Part shown: piece after piece, positions 45,065-53,224 of the stretch
Numbering within the stretch: position 1 is the first letter of the stretch
Layout of the letters: each line of letters starts with the position of its first letter
Assembly: GCF_019748715.1 (NCBI RefSeq)
Contig: NZ_JACLBZ010000029.1
Span: 61,362 to 125,361, forward strand
Source: Sporosarcina aquimarina
GTDB lineage: Bacteria > Bacillota > Bacilli > Bacillales_A > Planococcaceae
DNA length: 64,000 nucleotides
Reading direction: 5' to 3'
Position numbers and translations under genes: made by a program
The notes under the pieces: generated by a model
What the model was told of the DNA's origin: nothing
What the model saw: only the letters and a program-made list of their open reading frames with translations
Database searches by the model: none

Positions 45065-45861
45065 TTTCTATTATCTCCTTTATGTAGATCGTATGTAATG
45101 CACAGCGGTTTTCCAGTCCTTGGATCTATGCCGATTTCGGCATCAATTCGAAACACTTGGCGCAATATATCTGGCTGGATGACTTCCTCGCATATCCCGG
45201 CACGAATAATCTCTCCATCTTTCATTGCGACAATGAAATCAGCAAAGCGTGCGGCTTGATTCAAGTCGTGAAGCACCATCACAATTGTGCGCTGCTGTTC
45301 AATGTTTAACTTCTGAAGCAGTTCTAGCACTTCAAGCTGATGCGCCATATCCAAATAGGTTGTCGGTTCGTCGAGGAAAATGATGTCTGTCTCCTGGGCA
45401 AGAGCCATTGCTATCCAAACACGTTGACGCTGACCACCTGATAAGGCATCCACTTGACGATATTTGTATTCACTTGTATTGGTCACTTCTAAAGCCCAAT
45501 CAATCACTTCTGTATCATGCGTTGTAAGTCGGCCCATCGCATTTTGATAAGGGAATCTTCCATATGAAACCAATTCACCGACCGTTAAACCGCTGGCGGC
45601 TTCCTGTGTTTGAGGGAGGATCGCCATTTTCTGTGCTAACTTTTTCGTATTTTGTTTGGCGATATTTCCACCATCCAACACAACTTTTCCTGCTTGATGG
45701 GGGATCAATCGGGTAACAGCTTTCAGAAAGGTAGATTTTCCACATCCGTTGGCACCGATAATGGCCGTCACTTTTTGATCTGGTATTTGCACGGATAGTC
45801 CTTTAACAATCAGACGATCATCGTATGAAATTTGCAAATCCTCTGTATATAAACGAACCAT
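45061..45861 (-). CDS. Siderophore ABC importer ATPase (FhuC/FecE-like)
   Basis: 266 residues. Walker A GANGCGKST (about 37-45), signature LSGGQRQRV, Walker B DIIFLDEPTTYLD and the H-loop VLHDLNQ are intact. FecE-type ATPases power siderophore import through the FecCD permeases. It is the first gene of the four-gene operon, after a Fur box. The start at 45861 has AAGGTGAGA upstream. It can serve other siderophore binding proteins too, as these ATPases often do in Bacillales. Confidence 0.93.
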   Translation of the reverse strand: MVRLYTEDLQISYDDRLIVKGLSVQIPDQKVTAIIGANGCGKSTFLKAVTRLIPHQAGKVVLDGGNIAKQNTKKLAQKMAILPQTQEAASGLTVGELVSYGRFPYQNAMGRLTTHDTEVIDWALEVTNTSEYKYRQVDALSGGQRQRVWIAMALAQETDIIFLDEPTTYLDMAHQLEVLELLQKLNIEQQRTIVMVLHDLNQAARFADFIVAMKDGEIIRAGICEEVIQPDILRQVFRIDAEIGIDPRTGKPLCITYDLHKGDNRK

Positions 45862-45895
45862 TTATAATATTCTCACCTTTCTTACATGAAATTAG

Positions 45896-45924
45896 TTGAT
45901 AATGATTATCATTTTCAGTACAAT
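45896..45924 (+). promoter_or_regulatory. Promoter of the ferredoxin/siderophore reductase gene
   Basis: TTGATA, exact 17-base spacer, TACAAT. The Fur box fills the -35 and spacer, so iron-bound Fur would block it. Confidence 0.8.
45897..45911. promoter_or_regulatory. Fur box shared by divergent iron genes
   Basis: TGATAATGATTATCA is a perfect 7-1-7 Fur box. It is in the 121-base gap between the minus-strand siderophore operon and the plus-strand reductase gene and can control both. Confidence 0.92.
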
Positions 45925-45982
45925 AAAAACTATAAGTTGAAACGCTGTCTTTGTCAATAATTTTTTTAAGGGAGTAGATATC

Positions 45983-47029
45983 GTGGAAAGAAAAGATATA
46001 TTGGATGTAACAATCATTGGTGGGGGACCTGCTGGGTTATATGCGGCTTTCTATAGTGGTCTACGTGAAATGAAGACAAAAATTATTGAGTATCAGCCAC
46101 AGCTCGGCGGAAAAATTCATGTCTATCCAGAAAAAATGATTTGGGATATAGGGGGAATCACACCAGCGCCGGGAGCGCATGTAATTGAGAAATTGGTAAC
46201 TCAAGGCCTGACATTTAATCCTGAAGTTGTGCTGAATGAAAAGATTGTGCAAATTGAAAAGTCAGTGGAAGGTCATTTTGTTTTACGAGCTGCTTCTGGG
46301 ACAATTCATTATAGTAAAACAGTGATCTTAGCTACGGGAACAGGGATTTTAAATCCTCAAAAGATTGAGGTTGAAGGTGCAGAACGGTATGAAGTGACGA
46401 ACTTGAATTACACAGTAAAGTCTCTGGGGCGTTTCAAAGGAAAAGACGTTCTCATCTCAGGCGGCGGCAATGCGGCTATTGACTGGGCGAACGAATTGCA
46501 ACCGATTGCGAAGAACGTATTCTTGACCTATCGAAAGGACAATTTGAATGGGCATGAAGCGCAAGTGCGGCAATTGTTAGAGGGAGGAGTGACTTGCTAT
46601 TTCAATACAAATATCTCGCGTTTTATTGCATCTGATGATCATAGCTCGATTGAGTCAGTGGAGCTGCAGCACAATGAAGACCAAACCATTATTACAGTAC
46701 CTGTAGATGAAGTAATCATCAATCATGGATATGAGCGAGATACCTCATTGATTGGTGACCAGCAACTCGGGATTCAATTGACGGAACATAAGCAAGTCGC
46801 TGGAACTTGCATGAGTGCCACGTCTGTAGACGGAGTCTTTGCAGCAGGCGATGTGCTGAGTCACGATGGGAAGTTGCATTTAATTGCCGGAGCATTCCAA
46901 GATGCTGCAAATGCAGTGAACTGTGCAAAGATATATATAGATCCAGAAGCGACTGAACACGGTATGGTTTCTTCTCATAATGAGTTATTTAAGGAGCGGA
47001 ACCGTGAGTTGGTGAAGCAACTGATCTGA
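45983..47029 (+). CDS. YcgT/YumC-type ferredoxin-NADP reductase (thioredoxin-reductase-like)
   Basis: 348 residues starting at GTG with AAGGGAGTAG upstream. FAD motif GGGPAGLYAAFYSG (13-26), NADPH motif SGGGNAAIDWANEL (about 161-174) and a late FAD motif VDGVFAAGDVL. It lacks the CxxC redox pair of true thioredoxin reductase, like the YumC/YcgT type. Divergence from a siderophore importer and the shared Fur box suggest it reduces ferric siderophores or delivers electrons to ferredoxin under iron limitation. Its 3' end overlaps the next convergent gene by 41 bases. Confidence 0.9.
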   Translation: MERKDILDVTIIGGGPAGLYAAFYSGLREMKTKIIEYQPQLGGKIHVYPEKMIWDIGGITPAPGAHVIEKLVTQGLTFNPEVVLNEKIVQIEKSVEGHFVLRAASGTIHYSKTVILATGTGILNPQKIEVEGAERYEVTNLNYTVKSLGRFKGKDVLISGGGNAAIDWANELQPIAKNVFLTYRKDNLNGHEAQVRQLLEGGVTCYFNTNISRFIASDDHSSIESVELQHNEDQTIITVPVDEVIINHGYERDTSLIGDQQLGIQLTEHKQVAGTCMSATSVDGVFAAGDVLSHDGKLHLIAGAFQDAANAVNCAKIYIDPEATEHGMVSSHNELFKERNRELVKQLI

Positions 47030-47786
47030 CGCGGCTCAGCGAGTGGGTAGTAAGCCAATGCGTCAAAAGACGATTGAAGGCTTCAGGTTGTGCAATTGGA
47101 AACCCATGTCCGACATCTGAAATGAGAAGCGACTGGCAGTTGTTGAACTGAGCGAGCCGTGAAACGGATTTTATCACACTGCGCGACTCCTTAGTTCCAG
47201 CTGTTGCCAAAATGCGTGTTGTGCTGCTTTCCAAATCTTCGGAAAGCGAAAACGACAGGTTTTCTTGTATCATTTCAATCAACGTGCCAGAACTCATCTG
47301 CAAGCTTGTAGTGTAATAGCGTTCAAAAAACTCCCGATCCAAATAGAGTTGTTTCGCCTGTTGCCTGGCAAATTGACGGTTTTGGATGAGTGGATAAGTG
47401 AGCTTAATCATTGGCTTGACGAAAGGGACGGCAAATTTCATTGGCGTAAGCAACGCGCTATTGATCATTGCGGAGTGAATAAAGTTCGGTGCAAGACGAA
47501 TCATTTCCAGTCCAATTTGCGCACCAATGGAAAATCCGACAATGTGTATACGTTTGCTGCCTTGCTTTTCTTCAAGCAGTTCCAACAGTTCTACTGCATT
47601 TTGATGTATGGAGAAAGAGGTTTTATCGCTTCTTTCACCATGTCCTTGAAGCGTGGGAACGAGAATATGGTAGTTACTGAATTTCGGAATTTGTTGATCC
47701 CACATCCAACCGTCCACGCCGCCTCCGTGGATAAACAGTAGAAGTTCACCATTTGAATCATCAGCCTCTTTATAGTGAAGAGCCAT
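46989..47786 (-). CDS. Alpha/beta hydrolase
   Basis: 265 residues: oxyanion HGGGVDGW near residues 20-27, nucleophile Ser in GFSIG (about 84-88), and catalytic His in VGHGFPIAQPEAF (about 231). The fold is that of esterases and lactonases, and the substrate is unknown. The coding end overlaps the reductase gene on the opposite strand by 41 bases; the extra tail after residue 250 has low complexity and could be a late addition. Start has AAAGGGTGACGG upstream. Confidence 0.85.
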   Translation of the reverse strand: MALHYKEADDSNGELLLFIHGGGVDGWMWDQQIPKFSNYHILVPTLQGHGERSDKTSFSIHQNAVELLELLEEKQGSKRIHIVGFSIGAQIGLEMIRLAPNFIHSAMINSALLTPMKFAVPFVKPMIKLTYPLIQNRQFARQQAKQLYLDREFFERYYTTSLQMSSGTLIEMIQENLSFSLSEDLESSTTRILATAGTKESRSVIKSVSRLAQFNNCQSLLISDVGHGFPIAQPEAFNRLLTHWLTTHSLSRVRSVASPTHGSAP

Positions 47787-47806
47787 TTTGCCGTCACCCT
47801 TTCAAT

Positions 47807-48472
47807 TTACGTAGTTTGAAGTTTCTCTATCCGTTTCACAAGCTTTTCTTTCCAAACATCCGCCAAGGCATCCACTGCTACTATCCGTTTCATTCCATCC
47901 AGATCATTCGGTCGATGAAAATAAATTTCATTCGCATAGAGTATAGAGACACCATTTGGGTCGCGTTCCAATAAAGTAATGGATGAGTCATCGCGCACCA
48001 TTCCATCCTCCAGTACGCGACATAAATAACCTGTGAATCCAGTGTCCACGATCTTCTTCATGAGAGTAGGCAAGCCGGTTCGTTTATTGATCGTACTGCA
48101 AGGAACCCGGCCTTGTGTTACTTGTAGCACGGCTTCTCCTACCCGAAAAGTATCTCCAATATACACTTCATTTTCGAGCATGCCTGAGATAGTCAAATTT
48201 TCCCCAAAAGTAGAAGAGGGTAGAGTACAGTTGTATTCATTTTCCCAATGCGGATAATGCTCAGCAGGATAGATACAAACTGCACGATCCGGTCCTCCGT
48301 GATGTTTGGTATCTGCAATGCCATCCCCCCGAAAACCATCTATAGAAAGAAATGCCTCTCTAGAAGGCTGTTTGCAAATTGCACTGATGTAATCTTGTCC
48401 TTTAGAAGTCTGTAATTTTTTCGGGAGGCCGATGGATAAAGTAATCAGTTTCCGTGTACTCGGTTCAATCAT
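47807..48472 (-). CDS. MOSC domain protein (YiiM/YflK-like)
   Basis: 221 residues from the ATG at 48472 (AAGAGTGATATC upstream); an in-frame ATG at 48514 adds 14 residues without a site. The MOSC cysteine region is GRVPCSTINKRTGL, with the preceding STFGENLTISG and DGIADTKHHGGPDRAVC typical of YiiM-like proteins. MOSC domains bind molybdenum cofactor and move sulfur or reduce N-hydroxylated compounds. The gene is 20 bases upstream of the hydrolase gene and in the same direction, so the two are probably co-transcribed. Confidence 0.87.
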   Translation of the reverse strand: MIEPSTRKLITLSIGLPKKLQTSKGQDYISAICKQPSREAFLSIDGFRGDGIADTKHHGGPDRAVCIYPAEHYPHWENEYNCTLPSSTFGENLTISGMLENEVYIGDTFRVGEAVLQVTQGRVPCSTINKRTGLPTLMKKIVDTGFTGYLCRVLEDGMVRDDSSITLLERDPNGVSILYANEIYFHRPNDLDGMKRIVAVDALADVWKEKLVKRIEKLQTT

Positions 48473-48574
48473 GATATCACTCTTTTCTCTTATGTATAAC
48501 TTATATCCTACCATACAAATAGTAGGGCATTTATATTATTCAGATATTTAATTATGATATTAAATTTCAATAAT

Positions 48575-48603
48575 AAAAAATGGGCTATCGGTTAGATAGC
48601 CCA
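48575..48603 (-). terminator. Terminator after the coat-protein genes
   Basis: Minus strand: GGGCTATC and GATAGCCC pair around a five-base loop, followed by TTTTTTATT. Confidence 0.85.
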
Positions 48604-48609
48604 CCAGTC

Positions 48610-49071
48610 TTATAGAATATCCAGTTGTACGATTAACGCTAAGAGAATTTGTAGCAATAGCTGCAAAGAAATCGCTACGTCAGTGTCTACTGTTGTGACT
48701 TCAATATTACGGCTATTTTCAATGATGAGTTTTTGGCGGTTCGTCTGTCGAATCTGAGCTCTCTCCAATAATTCTGCTGTCACTTTCTCTGCACGTGTAC
48801 CGTCTGCAATTGAGATATTTACAACAAATGCAATGGCTACTTGTAGTGCAGCTTGTAAGGATACTGCGACCTGTGTGTCCGTCGTACTAACCATGACATC
48901 GCAAGAATCTCGAATGACGATGACCTCGTTGGAAAACTGGTCAATGTCAGAAATTACATCTGCGTCGGCTCCTGTATTGTTTGAGTCATTGGAACAAGGG
49001 GCGCAAGGGTGTTTTGAAGACGTGTCTAATGCAGACCATCTTTCTTCTTCGTGTTCGTAGTGGTGGCTCAT
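48610..49071 (-). CDS. Spore coat protein, CotX family, with two repeats
   Basis: 153 residues from the ATG at 49071, which has GGAGGGATGAACCC upstream. Two copies of a 30-residue CotX unit are seen: VMVSTTDTQVAVSLQAALQV (about 60) and IEVTTVDTDVAISLQLLLQI (about 123). The N-terminus has a short cysteine pair (PCAPC). CotX proteins form the insoluble outer coat/crust layer of spores under sigma-K. The CotW-like gene directly upstream supports the call. It shows the strain forms endospores. Confidence 0.88.
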   Translation of the reverse strand: MSHHYEHEEERWSALDTSSKHPCAPCSNDSNNTGADADVISDIDQFSNEVIVIRDSCDVMVSTTDTQVAVSLQAALQVAIAFVVNISIADGTRAEKVTAELLERAQIRQTNRQKLIIENSRNIEVTTVDTDVAISLQLLLQILLALIVQLDIL

Positions 49072-49141
49072 GGGTTCATCCCTCCTCTCTCTCTCTATTA
49101 CATGCGTTGGAAATCTCTTGAGCTGAACGAAACGTCTATTT

Positions 49142-49474
49142 TTATTGTCCCTGACCATCCTCATTATTTTCATTTTCACTCTCTTTCTTTGTTGTTTTTT
49201 TCAAAAGAGCTTCTCTGAGTGGATTTGATTTCAAGTCCGTTGCATTTTCTGTTTCGGTAATTATTTTTTGTGAATTTTTTTCTTCTAAAAATTCCTCTAC
49301 CTGTGTCTTTAATTGCTCTACAGTTTGCTTAAGTTTTTCTTTTTGGACCTCTGTAAGGCGTTGCTTTGTTTCCTCTGTACTAACTTTATTCTTGGTAAAT
49401 AAGTCTGAAACAAAAAGTTCCATTAACTGATTTGACAGCCCATAGAGTTGGTCGCGATTATTCTTCTTCTCCAA
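49142..49474 (-). CDS. Spore coat protein, CotW-like
   Basis: 110 residues starting at TTG 49474, chosen because GGAGG is eight bases upstream; GTG at 49483 is directly attached to the site and unlikely. The protein is charged and helical, with coiled-coil stretches (RLTEVQKEKLKQTVEQLKTQ) and the motif NPLREALLKK. Size and charge pattern resemble B. subtilis CotW, which stands beside CotX in the crust cluster. It precedes the CotX-type gene by 70 bases. I found no good sigma-K -10 upstream. Confidence 0.72.
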   Translation of the reverse strand: MEKKNNRDQLYGLSNQLMELFVSDLFTKNKVSTEETKQRLTEVQKEKLKQTVEQLKTQVEEFLEEKNSQKIITETENATDLKSNPLREALLKKTTKKESENENNEDGQGQ

Positions 49475-49642
49475 TTCATTCACCTCCTATTGCATTTACT
49501 AATATGTATACTCTACTTTGGAGGAAACGGCAGGGCGTCTGCTGGCAACTGTATTAGAATGAAAGGGTTTCTTTTTAAAATGAATATCTGCTATACTAGT
49601 AAAATATTGTTGGAATATTCTGAATAAATAAGAGGAGTGAGC

Positions 49643-50818
49643 ATGCGTAATATTGGAAATCAAATTCAATATCAGATTTACATGACAATGCAAAATCCTG
49701 ATCCAAACAGATTGCCAGTCACATATGAGGAATGGGAGAAACTCGCAAGAGAAAAGTTGCAAGATGGTCCTTTTTATTATATTGCTGGTGGCGCTGGCGG
49801 AGAACAGACAATGCAATCCAATTTGAAAGCATTTACACATTGGCAACTCTTGCCTCGAATGTTGAACAATGTGGATGATCGTGATTTATCTATTGAACTA
49901 TTTGGTAAGACATATCCTTATCCTGTATTTCATGCCCCAATTGGTGTCCAATCAATTATTCATCCAGACGGTGAAATTGCCTCCGCAAAAGCATGTGCAG
50001 AGTTAGGTATCCCATATATCGCAAGTTCAGCAACTTCTGTCTCTATGGAGAAGATTGCTGAAGTGATGGGTGATGCCCCTAAATGGTTTCAATTATATTG
50101 GAGCAGAGATCCAGACATAGCGGCCAGTTTTTTTAAGCGTGCAGAAGCCTCAGGCTATTCGGCGATCGTCGTGACACTCGATACGCCGATGATGGCATGT
50201 CGAGAGTATGATTTGAAAAATATATATTTGCCGTTTTTGGCGGGGGAAGGAGTGGGAAACTATTTCTCAGATCCAGTATTTTGTGCAAAACTGGAAAAAT
50301 TTCCAATTGAAGTTCCGCAAGCCGTCATCCTACATTGGACAAAGATTTTTGGAAACACGAGCTTAACATGGAAGGATATTAATTTCTTAAAAAGGAACAT
50401 ACGAGTTTGCCAATTATTTTGAAAGGCATTCTTCACCCTGCGGATGCACAGCAAGCAATGGAGTTTGGAGTAGATGGCATCATAGTTTCCAACCATGGCG
50501 ACAGACAAGTAGATGGAGCAATCGGAGCATTGGAAGCGTTGCCTGCAATTTGTGAAGTTGTTCAAGACCGAATCCCTGTACTGATGGATAGTGGAATTCG
50601 TCGAGGATCAGATGTGATCAAAGCGATAGCACTCGGGGCGAAGGCAGTTTTGGTCGGGAGGCCGCATATGTATGGACTCGCTGTTGCGGGACAGCAAGGC
50701 GCGAAAGAAGTACTTCAAAATATAGTTGCCGACCCTAGATATCACTCTAGGACTTGCAAGATCTAATTCAGTCAGAGAGTTGGATGTGGACATATTAAGA
50801 GAAGCGAGAACCGATTAA
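49643..50818 (+). pseudogene. Lactate oxidase / alpha-hydroxy-acid oxidase, broken by two frameshifts
   Basis: A 390-residue FMN enzyme is recognised in three frames. Frame one runs 49643-50422 (ITNPDP-like start; FQLYWSRDPDIAASFFKRAE; IVVTLDTPMMACREYDLKN). At 50385-50395 the LKEHTS region has lost its frame (probably +2 or -1 in an A-run). Frame two continues to about 50740 with the conserved [17 protein letters not shown] and [13 protein letters not shown] second break at about 50738 (an extra C) moves it to the tail [16 protein letters not shown] ending at 50818. Each piece is otherwise clean. It is inactive unless these are sequencing errors in a polymer-rich read. Confidence 0.8.
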
Positions 50819-50822
50819 GATA

Positions 50823-50861
50823 AAAAACCTTCAAAAACATAAGGCTTTTGAAGGTTTTTCT
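50823..50861 (+). terminator. Terminator after the broken oxidase gene
   Basis: AACCTTCAAAA pairs with CTTTTGAAGGTT, then TTTTC. Confidence 0.85.
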
Positions 50862-50876
50862 GGATACTTACGACAA

Positions 50877-50937
50877 ATAGGGTGGATGCTAGCCAGTATC
50901 CACCCTATACTGATTAGATAATTCATCCAATCAGTAT
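50877..50937 (+). promoter_or_regulatory. Tandem perfect hairpins upstream of a small membrane gene
   Basis: ATAGGGTGGAT pairs with ATCCACCCTAT (50877-50887, 50898-50908; 11 bp perfect). ATACTGATT pairs with AATCAGTAT (50907-50915, 50929-50937; 9 bp perfect). GGATACT (50862-50868) could alternatively pair with AGTATCC (50895-50901). Neither hairpin has a T-run, so they are not terminators. They are followed 20 bases later by a ribosome site. Confidence 0.55.
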
Positions 50938-50974
50938 GCTGAAATATATACCAATGAAAGGAAGGTGAGAGGGT

Positions 50975-51331
50975 TTGGGGTTTACAGGACTATTATTTTT
51001 ATTCATGAGTATGCTTATGGTAGCTGTGCTCTTACTTGCAGTACACCTACATAAGAATCATGGTGCAGGACCAAGACCATACATATTTTCAGTTCTCAGT
51101 CTTAGCCTGCTTTTACTCAATGTGCTGCTCTTTATCATCATGTTATTTACGGTGGTTCCTGATATAGTTGATCGATTGTTTTTCCCCTATGGGAGCATCG
51201 TATGTGGGATGGGAATTATAGCCACATTTTTTGAAGTAAGGAATAACAAAATCTTCGCATTAGCTACAGCGACCGTTACGTTAAACAGTTTATTAGTCCT
51301 GCTGCTTGTTTTAGCCATTTCGGGCATGTAA
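50975..51331 (+). CDS. Small four-helix membrane protein, unknown
   Basis: 118 residues starting at TTG 50975, with AAGGAAGGTGAGAGG upstream. Four hydrophobic segments (LLFLFMSMLMVAVLLL; FSVLSLSLLLLNVLLFI; SIVCGMGIIATFF; ATVTLNSLLVLLLVLAI) with short loops. No domain recognised. It follows the tandem hairpins and has its own terminator. Expression might be governed by that leader. Confidence 0.6.
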   Translation: MGFTGLLFLFMSMLMVAVLLLAVHLHKNHGAGPRPYIFSVLSLSLLLLNVLLFIIMLFTVVPDIVDRLFFPYGSIVCGMGIIATFFEVRNNKIFALATATVTLNSLLVLLLVLAISGM

Positions 51332-51352
51332 ATGACTCGTAATGCTGTATAA

Positions 51353-51388
51353 AGGAAAAAGGGTATCACAAAAGATAGCCCTTTTTTA
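51353..51388. terminator. Bidirectional terminator between convergent small genes
   Basis: AAAAAGGGTATC pairs with GATAGCCCTTTTTT (one G-U mismatch region). Confidence 0.8.
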
Positions 51389-51395
51389 TAGAATT

Positions 51396-51728
51396 TTAAA
51401 TTGCGACTACGACCAGCCAAAAAATATGGATACACATAACGGCTATATACAGGAACAAGGCGGTCGTCAAAGAAATACGCAATACTATGCCTGACTTACT
51501 GATCGTGATTATATATAAAAGTAGTAAAGGCAGCCCTAGTTTGACAATGTAGAACATTGGAATGCTTTGCTCATACAGCAACGCAACGAGTACATTTGCT
51601 TCTTGGATATGACCGGAACGAATGCCATAGTCGGTGAATACAGCATCTAATAAACATAAACAAACTAATAGAAAGCCGGCATTCAGTAACCGGTTCTGTT
51701 GGATGGGCAAGTCTTTTACGGTATTCAT
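51396..51728 (-). CDS. DUF5658-type membrane protein
   Basis: 110 residues from the ATG at 51728, which has TTAGGAGCGA upstream; an earlier in-frame ATG at 51773 has none. Three membrane segments; the first pair is joined by the motif DAVFTDYGIRSGHIQEAN, which matches DUF5658 (often D-xx-TxxG...EANP). Here the last Pro of EANP is replaced by Val. Function unknown. The protein is convergent with the small four-helix gene. Confidence 0.65.
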   Translation of the reverse strand: MNTVKDLPIQQNRLLNAGFLLVCLCLLDAVFTDYGIRSGHIQEANVLVALLYEQSIPMFYIVKLGLPLLLLYIITISKSGIVLRISLTTALFLYIAVMCIHIFWLVVVAI

Positions 51729-51869
51729 TTGATTCGCTCCTAACATACATTGTAAATAAGTAGGATGTGTCAAAAGCGGGCGATTTATTCACACGAATTG
51801 ATGCCGTTAAATAAATAGGATGGATTGAAAAGATGCCTGGTAGTTATCCTGCATCTTTTTTGTGTTTAT

Positions 51870-51902
51870 TTGCTTTTCTTAAATATAAAATGTATAGTAC
51901 AT
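51870..51902 (+). promoter_or_regulatory. Promoter and operator of the second GntR-ABC operon
   Basis: TTGCTT (51870-51875), 17-base spacer, TATAGT (51893-51898). ATGTA-TAG-TACAT (51890-51902) is an inverted repeat with a three-base centre and covers the -10 box, the natural site for the repressor encoded next. Confidence 0.68.
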
Positions 51903-51944
51903 GACAACAGTAATGTACTGGGTAACCAGAAGGTGGTGAAGCTC

Positions 51945-52316
51945 TTGCTGGAGATGGATGGGGAAAAACCAATTTATGTACAGATAGCAGAATGGCTGGA
52001 GAGAGAGATTATTGACGAAACACTGAAAACAGATGCCAAAGTATATTCACAATACCAGTTGGCGGAGCTTTTTAATATTAATCCCGCGACTGCCGGGAAG
52101 GGGCTGACGATTTTGCTGGATGCGGAACTCATTTATAAAAAGCGCGGCCTTGGTACATTTGTGTCGGCAGATGCACGAAAGAAGTTGTTGGCGAAAAGAA
52201 AAGATCGGACATTACGCCGTCTAGTACATGAGCTGCTCGACGAAGCAAAATTATTAGGCATAGAAGAAGAGCAGCTTTTCCAATTAATTCGGGCAGAGCG
52301 AAAGGAGAGACTATGA
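51945..52316 (+). CDS. GntR-family repressor, YtrA subfamily (second copy)
   Basis: 123 residues from the TTG at 51945, chosen because AGAAGGTGGTGA lies eight bases upstream; earlier in-frame starts are without a site. Winged helix at residues 8-75 (PIYVQIAEWLEREIIDETL; YSQYQLAELFNINPATAGK) and a short tail, the YtrA type. The stop overlaps the ATPase start (ATGA). It is a paralogue of the gene at 24495-24866 (same length, similar PIYVQI start) but its HTH differs, and its operator differs too. Confidence 0.85.
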   Translation: MLEMDGEKPIYVQIAEWLEREIIDETLKTDAKVYSQYQLAELFNINPATAGKGLTILLDAELIYKKRGLGTFVSADARKKLLAKRKDRTLRRLVHELLDEAKLLGIEEEQLFQLIRAERKERL

Positions 52317-53224
52317 TGCAAACTGTTACACTACGAGACGTGACGAAAAAATATCGATCCCTCACCATATTGGATAAAGTCAATCTGGACATTCGGGAAA
52401 GCGTCATTACTGGCGTGGTAGGACGAAACGGTGCGGGGAAGACGACGCTGCTGAAGATGATTGCAGGCTTTATGAAAGAGTCTAGTGGCGAGTTGAGGGT
52501 GTTTGGTGAGCGTCCTTTTAACAGTCTCTCCGTCTCTGCAAATATGATTTTTATTGATGATCTGATGGGATTTCCAGACTCTTTGACGTTGGGTGATATT
52601 TTAGTAGAGTGCGAACGTTTTTATGCGAATTGGGATGGAGAACTAGCTAAACGATTATTGGAGTACTTTTCCTTACCGCTAATTTTGAATCATCGGGTGC
52701 TATCTAAAGGGAAGCGCAGTACATTTAATGCAGTTGTCGGGATTGCAGCACGTTGTCCGTTGACGATGTTCGATGAGCCAATTACAGGAATGGATTCGGC
52801 TGCGCGCCGAGATTTCTATCGGGCATTGTTGAAAGATTATATTGCACATCCGAGGACAATTTTATTATCAAGCCACCATGTGGAAGAGATGGAAGACATT
52901 TTGGAAGATATTTTACTGATCGATGGGAAAGGTATCGGGTTTCATGGTCCCATCACTGAGTTGCAAGAAAAGTTCTTATTACTGCAAGGGAAACTAGAGG
53001 TATTGGAGAAGTATGCCAATAAATATGCAGTCATTCACCGTTCTTCAGCTGGTCCAATTTCTGAATGGATTGTTGATAGTGAACACACAGAAGCGGAACT
53101 AAAAGAATTGAAGCAAGCAGGCATCCGTATTTCAGCAGTGTCGGCGAGTAATGCATATTTAGCGATGACAGGTCAGACGAGAGGAGGGGTGGATGATGTT
53201 TTCAACGCAATGGAGCGTGCATGA
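52313..53224 (+). CDS. ABC transporter ATP-binding protein of the second GntR operon
   Basis: 303 residues. Walker A GRNGAGKTT, signature LSKGKRSTF and Walker B TMFDEPITGMD are recognisable. The signature is unusual in lacking the second glycine (SKGKR), and the Walker B has MFDEP for LLDEP. The C-terminal third (about 215-303) is an extra domain. Coupled by ATGA to the GntR gene. It ends 32 bases inside the permease gene, so the whole operon overlaps. Confidence 0.85.
   Translation: MMQTVTLRDVTKKYRSLTILDKVNLDIRESVITGVVGRNGAGKTTLLKMIAGFMKESSGELRVFGERPFNSLSVSANMIFIDDLMGFPDSLTLGDILVECERFYANWDGELAKRLLEYFSLPLILNHRVLSKGKRSTFNAVVGIAARCPLTMFDEPITGMDSAARRDFYRALLKDYIAHPRTILLSSHHVEEMEDILEDILLIDGKGIGFHGPITELQEKFLLLQGKLEVLEKYANKYAVIHRSSAGPISEWIVDSEHTEAELKELKQAGIRISAVSASNAYLAMTGQTRGGVDDVFNAMERA

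Noticed and set aside
49475..49560. Sigma-K promoter for the coat genes
   Set aside because: CATATTAGTA resembles the -10 consensus, but the spacing of its last two bases is wrong and no -35 AC element fits.
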